Shown here: piece by piece, positions 55,550 through 64,000 of the stretch
Layout: each line of letters starts with the position of its first letter
Numbering within the stretch: position 1 is the first letter of the stretch
NCBI GenBank assembly: GCA_040437565.1
Contig: JBDOQK010000010.1
Location: 310,001-374,000, forward strand
Direction: 5' to 3'
Source of the DNA: Albugo candida
Taxonomy: Eukaryota; Oomycota; Peronosporomycetes; Albuginales
Length of the DNA: 64,000 nucleotides
Made by a program: the position numbers and the translations under genes
Notes under the pieces: generated by a model
The model's database searches: none
Seen by the model: the letters and a program-made list of their open reading frames with translations, nothing else
Told to the model about the DNA's origin: nothing

Positions 55550-58500
55550 CAAAAATGAGGCTTGATCGTTTCTAAAGTGTTGAGGACCAAGTGAATCATG
55601 TCAGGATTAAGTACATTCAAAAATGTAGCACAGAATTTTTGTCAATGACCACAATAGTGCTTTTCTCCATCCAACTCAACACCGCAGTGGTGGCGTCATC
55701 ACAATCCTTCGTTCGGAATTTTCTGGTTTCTCAACAGCTGACGAACTCACCGAACGAAGCATTTGAAATTCCTATTTGGTTATGCGACTTCTCATTCACG
55801 ATGCGCCGGTGTATATTCACAATGTATATGCACCGGTCTAGGCCGAGAAAAGAGTGCTTTTCTATGAGTTATTAATCTCCAATACTTTCAAATCAACCGC
55901 AACACACTTAATATTTGGGGATTGCAACAAACCATTCGATCCAGCTATCGATGCTTCGAGTGGAACAATTCGACACGAACGAAGGCGATTAGCGTGTTTG
56001 GAATGGCTATCACAGTTGAGTGTGGTAGTTGCTTGGCGAATCCAACATCCGNNNNNNNNNNNNNNNNNNNNNNNNNNNNNNNNNNNNNNNNNNNNNNNNN
56101 NNNNNNNNNNNNNNNNNNNNNNNNNNNNNNNNNNNNNNNNNNNNNNNNNNNAGTCTCCAACAATTTAGAATTTCAGTCGAAAACAATGCGAAATACAACC
56201 AAGATGAAAGCTTCGACCATCACGTGAAGCATATGGAGAACTCTTCCAAGCATTTTTTTCGCCCTCTGGATAGTTCTTGGTGTCGCGTGCCGATCAAAAA
56301 TGTTACCAAAAAATGTGGTACCGTGACATCGAACCCGAGGGAGATTTTATTGCGAATTTAGAGATCATTGGGGTGGTGTCATGGGCTCTCTTTATATCTC
56401 AGAGACCGACGCAAATGTTCTAAGTGAAAGAAAGCTAAAAAAGTTACTCGATTTGATTCAAGTTTCCCTTGCCTCAGCAGAGCAAGAAGGTCTCTCAACT
56501 CGATTTAGTGCGACCGAGATGACGGAAGCGATGAAGCACACGCCCTGCGGAGTAGTTCTTCTCCAGTTATGGATGGACTACCAACTTCACTTGATCCGGA
56601 AACGTTTGGAGGTGTCTAAAGATCGTGTTCGAAGATTAGCTTGAAAAGGTATCTTACTCCGATCTCAACGTGACTCGGCAATCACATTGCTGTACAAAAG
56701 AAATCACGAGGTGATCCTGGCAACTATCGACCGATCGCACTGCTTTGCGTCGATGTGAAAGTACTTTAAAAGTGTTTGCGTATCGATGCAAACGTTTTTT
56801 GCCAAAATTGATTCATTAAGATCAAAAAGCATTTGTGCACGGAAGGTCGATGCATCACCATATTCGACATCTCACCGACATCCAAGACTTGGTCACTCAC
56901 TCATCGTGGGGAGGAAGCTTATGCGACTTTTTTCGACTTTGAGAAAGCTTATGATCGAGTCAATTGGACGTACATGTGTCGTGTTTTGGAAAAAATGGGT
57001 GTTGGAAAGGTTTCATCGACTGGGTTAGTCTTTGAATAATAACACAAAGGCGCAGTTGATGATTACTGGAAATATCACACCGTCTATTACACCACAACGT
57101 GGAGTCGAACAAGGTGATCCTCTGCGAAATTTACTTCGTCAACATCAAGAACATAGCATTTGAATTAACGGCACGACTGTCGCAACTGGATTATTTTTTG
57201 CGGACGACATTGCTTCCAAAAACACCAAAGGGTGTTTTGACGCAACTCAAACTCGTCCAAGTATATTGCGATAGTTCGGGTGCAAACCGCAACTTGAGAA
57301 AATCGTCTTTGCTCTCGTTGAATCGGACCATGCTGTGTCCACGTATTTCCAATTTGACCATACTGGGTACGGAGGATTCGGTCAAGTATTTGGTTATTCC
57401 GTTCGTCCAGGCACCGACTCATTCGATGATTATGTCAACTCTCGACAAGCGTTTTTTTATGATGGGTTTGGTGTCTGGTTTCGACGAGCACGAACTATCC
57501 TTGGTGGACTACTATTTGCGCAGACGATGATTTTATCACGTAGGTGGCATTATACAATGCACGAAGACATAGCATGAGAGACTATTCGACAGTAACAGTC
57601 AATGTTAAATAGATTTGTGCTTGGTCAGAAACACAAAAATGATTCAAAACATGTTCACCTACTCAGCAAAGAGTTCTATATATTCGACGACAGGATAGTG
57701 GACTACAAGTTCCTTTTTTGGTGGGACGACTAAAGCTACAACGTATTCAATTCCTTCAGCAGTTCGCATCCGATGCGTCGACAAATATTCCTGCGAATTG
57801 GACAACTGCTTCGACGGAATTATTACAACTTATTCAACGTCCCTTTGGACCACACAAGCCGATCGATATATTCACCATCGCACCACATCGACATGGCAAA
57901 ATGGTTCAATGGGAGAGCACATCATCGGGTGGTGGAAACAAGCAGTAAAAAGGTGGCATTAGATGGATTGGAGCATTACAATTTCAGATTTGACAGTTCT
58001 CCAACGCCGTCAGTACTACATGGAGTCAACCGATGTGGTTTCACTGCGACCAAAAATTACAATATGAATCTGCTACTCGTAACCCGAGTACGCAGAACGT
58101 TTGGTACAATCTTGACATGGTGGAAGAACCACATCGAACATTTCGAAAAACGTTTGCTACACTTTTCGACGTGCGAAGTTTGCAAGACTTTTTTCGAAAA
58201 AGCGGCACATGTCCAACGAAGGAGGATTTCGTCGCCAACTATTACAACGACGAAGAGCTGAACACATCGGATATGGCTGAAGAAAAGTTGCTGAGTCGAC
58301 GTTACAATGAAGTCACGCAGATACTACAGCGTATCCACTCGACGGTTGGTCTTATCACTTGGATCCAATCAAACACACGTGGCAGATAGTTCTATATGGA
58401 ATTACAATGCACGGAAAGGACACATTATTTCCCATCCATTCCACGCCGTCAACTCTCGGGGCTCATGATAGGATAAGGAAGGTAGTTAAAAGAACCAGAT

Positions 58501-58634
58501 AAACAGTGTAATAACATCCTTGACAAAGTAGTAAAAAGCTGGGTGGAAATAGCAATTCCCTATATTGATTACTTAGGATAGCCTAGGTAATCAGAGGAGT
58601 CAGTTAGTCTATTCTGGTAATATATACCTTCAAC
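55550..58634 (+). mobile_element. LINE copy D, longest copy (endonuclease to 3' end)
   Basis: Contains what the other copies lack. An apurinic-type endonuclease lies at about 55.6-56.05 kb (HLIFGDCNKPFDPAIDASS, CLEWLSQLSVVVAWRIQHP). After the gap comes reverse transcriptase, with TFFDFEKAYDRVNW near 56925, RGVEQGDPLR near 57105 and the catalytic FFADDIA near 57195. The RT end (KSSLLSLNRTMLCPRI, about 57300) matches the start of copy A. EN plus an FADD-type RT and zf-RVT (in the other copies) place the family among L1-like LINEs. The 3' zf-RVT part appears deleted here. It ends CCTTCAAC at 58634 with no poly(A). Multiple stops and frame changes. The 5' limit is approximate and no clear target duplication was found. 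Confidence 0.85.
56052..56151. other. Scaffold gap in LINE copy D
   Basis: Exactly 100 N, right after the endonuclease part. Confidence 0.95.
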
Positions 58635-58639
58635 TGGTG

Positions 58640-59640
58640 TACGGAGCATGTGATAACTGCGTTTTAGTACACGAATTTCACCCTTATAGTAGTAGCTAGG
58701 GTCGCAGTTTATAAACTCTGCCACACCACGCACAAAACTACCCAGTGATACCACTGGCCTTGAAATGAAAAGCTCTCAGCGTTACTGGGGTTTCACTCTG
58801 ACCGTCCCTAAACAAGTGCGAGTGCGTAACGAGAAAGTGACACAGGTAGAGGTATTATCACTACCTTTACCCTCTGCAGATATGTGATGGACATAGTTAC
58901 CGAGTGCTTACTTACGGTGATGATTTCTGCACTATTGTCGTCACAGGACGAAGGGTGCTTACAGCAAGCTGACATGTAATCGAAACATACAGAGGACAAG
59001 TCGCTTTATGTGCAGTAATGATTTGAGCAGCAAGTTGTTTCGAAGAAAAAAGCTGCATTATTTCTGGATTGATCGAGCATGCAGCGGCCGTCGAATTCAG
59101 ACGGTCTAACACACTTATTTCGATGTCGTTCTAATTGCATTACAGGCACACCAGGTAGAATGTGAGTTCTTTACAAATACTGTTCTGCGCGTATACTTCC
59201 CGATTTTGCTACAATGTAACTTATGATCATGCGCGTGAATGTCATCATGAGTTATTTCTCAGAGAAGAATGGCTGACACTCGTGACATATGGACACCATC
59301 GTGCTATTTTGGGTTATAATAATGCTCGCGTCACATCCACCGATTGTCGTATCATGTAGTAGTCAAGCTATTACATGACAACAGCCGCATAAAACAGACC
59401 TCCATCCATTTCATAGAAATTATAACAAGACCCGGAAAGCTCTCCTCTCTCGTATAGCCTCAGTTCTCTAGTTCGCGGTATTTAAAGATAGCAACCACAT
59501 AAATCGTATTTCAATGCGTAAGGATCTTGAGCAATCACCTCAACATCAGTCTTATGCGTGTAGATCTTTCGACGACACTAAATGTATACTTCAAGCTTTT
59601 ATCTCATCAGTGGTGCAATGACTACAAGCCAGTAGTAGGA
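58640..59640. other. No recognised gene
   Basis: About 1 kb of spacer between LINE copy D and head H2, with frames of 60-66 codons on both strands and none recognisable. Confidence 0.45.
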
Positions 59641-60626
59641 CACAACGGTGATTGAGGAGTCTTTTATATTGCAATTAAATCATCTCGCCACACTAAGACT
59701 GAGCAATACATATAGCGGTATTGTTCTACTTCTATTCATACATTTGGTGCAGTTGTCATTAATGTTGCTCACTGGACGCGCTCCCATACATTCATGCATT
59801 ATAAATCTTCATGCCGACGATAACTTTGTCGCACTGACGGGAAGACTACTTGATATGCTAACGGTATGTTCAAAAAGACCTTTCATGTTTTTATTGTTTA
59901 AATGTGTTGATGGTGGGAAGTGCTTAGCAATTGTCCAAATGAATTGCGAATTGAAAGCAAGCAGGAAGGTAAAGTCTTGGCAGCATGAATTCTACCTTAG
60001 ATCATTCTATGCACTTTATACAGGATACAGTAACTTCAAATTGGTGTTCATCAGGGGTGTTTTCCAGCTCATGCAAGGAGTCATGCTGGAGATTGCTCGG
60101 CGGCCGAGATCATAAAAGTATCATGATTCAAAACCTGATGCGAGTGGACGATCGCCAAGATCGCTATCCTGGTTATTATAACATAGACACAACGATCTTG
60201 CCCAATTTTATTAGTTGATGGGTTTGATCCCGTTTTCGGTTCTTTACACTAAAAAGCTGCTATAAATGTCGCATGATTATGAGTGTCCGTATCGTGCTAC
60301 CCTAAGTCACTATGTTTTTAGGTATTCTAATTCCCTTCTATAAAAGCAGTTTCGAACGGTCGTATTTTGTGTTGTATTGACTGATGCTTGTACTATGTAG
60401 GGATCACACACTCTTACTGGATATACTTTTGTTTCCACGATTATGAAATGACACGTTTTCATCATCGGCTCTTGCCTTTGCGAGAATCTTGCTGCAGCTT
60501 CGCAGTAAGTGTACTGCTATTATTTCTATTTTAGTTCCAGTAAGCTGTTCGGCTGTTGTGAAAACGTTGTCGCTGGATTTATCGATTTATCTTCTTCAAA
60601 TTTGACTGTGTCTGGCGACAAACAAC
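59640..60626 (+). repeat. Locus head H2 (5' flank of CxxC gene 2)
   Basis: Diverged copy of 49560-50786; see there for the shared blocks. It contains the open frame 59762-60115. Confidence 0.8.
59762..60115 (+). CDS. Open frame upstream of CxxC gene 2, unknown
   Basis: 117 codons from the first ATG (an in-frame GTG at 59648 would give 155). It contains HADDNFVALTGRLLDML and CELKASRKVKSWQHEF. In head H1 the same stretch is recognisable (YADDDFVALIARRLDYL; KASRMVKCWQHEL) but is interrupted by stops. It could be the end of another family member or a small secreted protein. No domain recognised. Confidence 0.35.
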   Translation: MLLTGRAPIHSCIINLHADDNFVALTGRLLDMLTVCSKRPFMFLLFKCVDGGKCLAIVQMNCELKASRKVKSWQHEFYLRSFYALYTGYSNFKLVFIRGVFQLMQGVMLEIARRPRS

Positions 60627-60648
60627 GCATCATTTTGGTTTTTTCCCG
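60627..60648 (+). promoter_or_regulatory. Oomycete-type initiator before CxxC gene 2
   Basis: GCATCATTTTGG plus a T/C run ending at the ATG. Apart from one base less in the T/C run and a T-to-C change, it equals 50787-50808. Confidence 0.6.
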
Positions 60649-62703
60649 ATGTTGCTCTATCCGTTACTGATAGCAGTAGTAGGACCATTCAACAGTGTTT
60701 ATGTATGCGGCGATATAAGCTTACGAGAATTGAGATTTAGTGTTGAAATACCAAGCTCAATTTACCCCAGTGTCCAATTTCAGCAATGCGTTCTGGATAG
60801 ATTGGGGGCTAGTCGGATGGATGTAGTATATGTACAATCCGATGAAAATTCGGTCTACGTGGAGTACAAGATTGCTGGGTCGGATTTTGTTGTCGGAAAC
60901 CTCGAAACCGCATGCCTCGTAAATAATGAACGTGTGATCTTACATTACAAAATTATTCCACCTCGGCGAGTTCAGCCAATTCAATCAGAACAAGGTTTGA
61001 GCGAATATGAATTGAATGACGCCAAACCGATGTGTATCACTACGTCATCAAATGTCGCTGCGGTGTGCATGGCTTGTTTACAAGAAAGTATGGAGGCACG
61101 TTCATTGTTTCGTTTTCACCTTTTGGATCCTAGAAGAGCGGATTCCATCCTGATAATATTCTTTGGTACAAAATTTACAGAAGTTCCCAAAGAATTCTGC
61201 ATAAAATTGTGTCCGTCCTTACAAGTAATTCAAACAAACCCCCTAATTATCTGCACGCAAGTAGCGAGAAATCTACCATTCAGAAAGGATGACACATCAA
61301 CATCTTTGTCGAATTCGGATAGAAATAGTGCGACTAGAGCTTTTGCAGTGGGCGGATCATCTCGAACAGATCTACCTCCATTCCAACACGGTCAACATAT
61401 TATATATCATTCGATAAAAGGCCTGAAGTTGAGCAAAAGCCTTGTAGGCCATCAAATTTTAAAGTGTCGCTTATGCCTGGTCATGGCATTTCAACACGCA
61501 CTTCTGCCTTCTGATGGAAAAGAATATTGCATTTACTTGATACATCCAGTTTCGAAGCAACGAGTTGAAATGAGGCCTTGTCTTGGAGTGTGTGGTGATG
61601 TTGCAGTCATGGATCGAGATTCATCAGAATGTCAATTGGAAGTGAAAAATCACCGTCTACCTTTCCCAGCCGCCGAACAATTTTTGGCTCAAATGCCTAG
61701 CAGAAGACGCCAGAATACAGTCGCAGCCACTCCCAAACTGTCGATGAGCAGTGGCTGCATCTGGGTGCAGAGTGAAGTCAAGGAAAAGAACGACAATTAC
61801 AACGACAGGTGCATGGAGTGTATACGGGTAATCACCTCGTTGACTATGTTCCAGCTCTCCGATGCTACTGCGATTGCTGCTATTCATCCATTGCAAAGAA
61901 GGGATGATGGGAGGAAACTGCAGCTAGCTATGTGTGTCTCTGACTCTAAATGCTTACAGCTGTTGTTTTTTCCGAATGCAATGTGCTTTTATGAAATGAA
62001 TCTCCGTATTCTAGCGAATGTAACAAAGTATCGTTCTCCCTACTCCCACTTAGCAATAAGTGCCGACCACATTCAGTTGATGGAAGATTATCGAAATGAA
62101 CAGGCATCGACGTCAAACGTTACTCGCACACCAGTCACAAATACGTGGGATCTTACAACATCATCCGCTCATCTAAATCATTCGCAACATATCGGCAATC
62201 TTCGTCATCATTCGACTTCTCGACGTAGTTATGTTGCGCAATCGGCTAATGTTGCACCGTTCGGTGACACAGGGGAAACTCTCAATCTTTTCCCGCTTTC
62301 ACCAGGTTTTGAACACACGGAAAAGCTGCATCAATCGATTTCAGAGGCCAGAATGAAAAATGCCAGTTTCCAGAAAGATCATTGGCTTGCAGCTAGTAGT
62401 GATTCAAGCGCTTTTGCAAACGTAGAAGGATCACACATCACAAATGTATTAGTAGTCACATGGAACAAATATTCCGTGGGATGTATCCGATGCCTCGCAC
62501 AACACGCAGAAGTACTTCTTTTCTCACTAATACGATCTTATGCATGGCTTATCAGTGGCACGCATTCTGCGATCGCTTGGGGATGTACAGAATGTCAAGG
62601 TGTTCAATTAGGATCTCCTGTGGAACTGGACATCTATCCGCGGCGTCCAATCTCTTTCGCAAGTATCACAAGCATTCTCTCGACAAAAGAAAATATGGGA
62701 TGA
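60649..62703 (+). CDS. Predicted secreted CxxC-module protein 2 (candidate effector)
   Basis: 684 codons, uninterrupted, paralog of the product of 50809-52839. The first 34 residues are identical except at position 2 (MLLYPLLIAVVG, then NSVYVCGDISLRELRFSVEI); the remainder is roughly 60-70 percent alike by eye. The four modules are kept: CMAC at 140-143, CRLC near 273, CMEC near 388 and CIRC near 613, with their distal cysteines. The C-terminus keeps YPRRPISFASI. The Ser/Thr/His-rich linker before module 4 is among the most changed parts. A signal-peptide-like start and no further clear membrane segment suggest secretion. Two intact copies in a decayed neighbourhood imply selection. Function unknown. 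Confidence 0.85.
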   Translation: MLLYPLLIAVVGPFNSVYVCGDISLRELRFSVEIPSSIYPSVQFQQCVLDRLGASRMDVVYVQSDENSVYVEYKIAGSDFVVGNLETACLVNNERVILHYKIIPPRRVQPIQSEQGLSEYELNDAKPMCITTSSNVAAVCMACLQESMEARSLFRFHLLDPRRADSILIIFFGTKFTEVPKEFCIKLCPSLQVIQTNPLIICTQVARNLPFRKDDTSTSLSNSDRNSATRAFAVGGSSRTDLPPFQHGQHIIYHSIKGLKLSKSLVGHQILKCRLCLVMAFQHALLPSDGKEYCIYLIHPVSKQRVEMRPCLGVCGDVAVMDRDSSECQLEVKNHRLPFPAAEQFLAQMPSRRRQNTVAATPKLSMSSGCIWVQSEVKEKNDNYNDRCMECIRVITSLTMFQLSDATAIAAIHPLQRRDDGRKLQLAMCVSDSKCLQLLFFPNAMCFYEMNLRILANVTKYRSPYSHLAISADHIQLMEDYRNEQASTSNVTRTPVTNTWDLTTSSAHLNHSQHIGNLRHHSTSRRSYVAQSANVAPFGDTGETLNLFPLSPGFEHTEKLHQSISEARMKNASFQKDHWLAASSDSSAFANVEGSHITNVLVVTWNKYSVGCIRCLAQHAEVLLFSLIRSYAWLISGTHSAIAWGCTECQGVQLGSPVELDIYPRRPISFASITSILSTKENMG

Positions 62704-63870
62704 TTCAGCGACTATCATTCACCACCGGACGACGCGTTTCATCAGTATCATAGCGAGAAAAAGACAGAGGAGGACAGGTCAATAAGGAGTTTGATGATAT
62801 ACATTTCGCCGAAAACTAGTGCGTTATTTTTAGACTTCTTGAGACCGCATCAGTGTCCTTCAGTGCGCGTTGTAATCCATCACAGCAGTTTCTATCACAC
62901 GATCAGAGACAGAACATAGAAACGACACTATAGATGACTGTTTATTTCTGTTTCACTGATTCAGACGTCTCACGTGACTTCACATTTCTTGATTGTTGAT
63001 GGAATGTAATGAAGACACCAGTTTGCTTGCATGCAATGCATTTGAATACTTCGGCAATTGCTTCACCAGGCTCAGCCTAAGAATAATACTTTACTTCTGA
63101 GCAATTGTATCCGAGCCATATGTTCTGAATATAATCTGCACCGTTGAGTTGATTCACAATTCTACCTTGATGCATGAACAACATCGTCACCTATTATTGA
63201 AATGGCGAGAGATATTCTCGTTTGCTAGTATTTCTTCACTTTTCATTCTGACCGAATATCAAGAATGCGCACGTACCGAGTTGTTCGGTCAACCTTGTAC
63301 TATATCTTGGCACTGCACGCACGCAACTAGCGAGCTAGTATTATGTGATCACACAGGCATTCATAACAGCATTGGACGTTAATGCGATAAATCACACTCG
63401 GTCTCCTTCAAATTGTACAGTACAACCTCTATTTCCTCACTATACACAAGACAATCTTATATTATCACAAGCTAGGATGCTGATTTCTAATTATCAAGCA
63501 CCGAAAGTCGCATGATGTGTGGGACCCATTTAAAGGTCCAATATGTATTCCATAAGCCGCGCTTCTCCTCAACATGAAACTTGAAATCATCAAGACAATT
63601 ACACAGACTCGGCAAATAGGAGTGTCAAGATATTATATCAGAGAAAAAACCGGAAGTCTTCGAACATCCAGGCGGAAGTATCAATTCCACAAATAATCTT
63701 GATACTGTTAAAAAAATATGTAGTGTACCATTTCACCTTGGACACTTCCAGTTACATGTCAGAATATAGCATTATTGAATTAACGAGTGAGAGCAGAGAT
63801 TATTGTACTTTCAATTGTTGATGATCAATCCCTTTCAAGCCATTCTTCGTCCTTTACCGACGCATAAACA
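62704..63870. repeat. Locus tail T2 (3' flank of CxxC gene 2)
   Basis: Non-coding; aligns with T1 (52840-53683) and, beyond the TIR element, with 54757-55150. The order of blocks is the same, without the TIR element. It runs into the gap at 63871. Confidence 0.85.
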
Positions 63871-63970
63871 NNNNNNNNNNNNNNNNNNNNNNNNNNNNNN
63901 NNNNNNNNNNNNNNNNNNNNNNNNNNNNNNNNNNNNNNNNNNNNNNNNNNNNNNNNNNNNNNNNNNNNNN
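63871..63970. other. Scaffold gap at the right edge
   Basis: Exactly 100 N. The 30 bases after it (63971-64000) are identical to 63402-63431, so the next contig probably overlaps this one by about 469 bp. Confidence 0.9.
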
Positions 63971-64000
63971 TCTCCTTCAAATTGTACAGTACAACCTCTA

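Noticed and set aside
50809-62703. Assignment of the CxxC proteins to RXLR, Crinkler or CCG effectors
   Set aside because: No RXLR or LFLAK motif after the signal-peptide-like start, and the CxxC pairs lack the glycine expected at the CCG spacing.
1-64000. tRNA or rRNA genes
   Set aside because: I looked for B-box-like and rRNA-like segments and found no cloverleaf or conserved rRNA core; a dedicated tRNA scan would be decisive.

Overview
The window looks like a transposon-rich, gene-poor stretch of a eukaryotic genome, most likely an oomycete. Three things point there: short introns (63, 64 and 74 nt), a TCATTTT initiator followed by a T/C tract immediately before the ATG of two genes, and a host protein that combines EF-hand-like, RanBP2-type zinc finger and Tudor-like repeats. 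The AT-leaning composition and the Cys-rich secreted proteins would fit a white-rust (Albugo-type) genome, but I cannot prove the genus. No rRNA, tRNA, CRISPR or operon-like structure was seen. Eleven runs of exactly 100 N mark scaffold gaps. At least five of these are followed by sequence already present before the gap, so contig ends were probably left unmerged.

Layout. 1-8 kb: a Tc1-like element (1202-2550, minus), a second decayed Tc1-like transposase (about 2.7-3.8 kb, minus), about 3 kb with nothing recognised, then LINE copy A (6872-8030). 8.5-14.1 kb: a decayed Ty1/copia fossil (minus) containing a 1,134-bp assembly duplication. 15.07-16.12 kb: LINE copy B. 16.2-20.3 kb: a Ty3/gypsy fossil, followed at once by a second copia fossil (20.4-23.0 kb). 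23.17-25.67 kb (minus): the one conventional host gene, EF-hand-like/zinc-finger/Tudor-like. 27.4-40.4 kb: a cluster of four Mutator-like (MULE) transposase genes in alternating orientation plus two TIR-bounded non-autonomous elements. LINE copy C sits inside the third MULE with a perfect 16-bp target duplication. 40.9-48.0 kb: a third copia fossil carrying two nested TA-inserting DNA transposons and a 118-bp tandem array. 48.7-63.9 kb: a tandemly duplicated locus carrying two intact paralogous genes (50809-52839 and 60649-62703). Each encodes a predicted secreted protein of about 680 residues with four CxxC modules. An extra, older copy of the locus tail precedes the first gene. This locus is interrupted by a 1.07-kb TIR element and by the longest LINE copy (D, about 55.55-58.63 kb).

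Most interesting. The pair of secreted CxxC-module proteins is the best candidate for an undescribed system. Their reading frames are open over 2 kb while almost everything around them is wreckage. Promoter and N-terminus are nearly identical between copies, the rest has diverged, and every module cysteine is kept. That is the profile of a host-interaction (effector-like) family. The function is inference; no known effector motif (RXLR, LFLAK) was seen.
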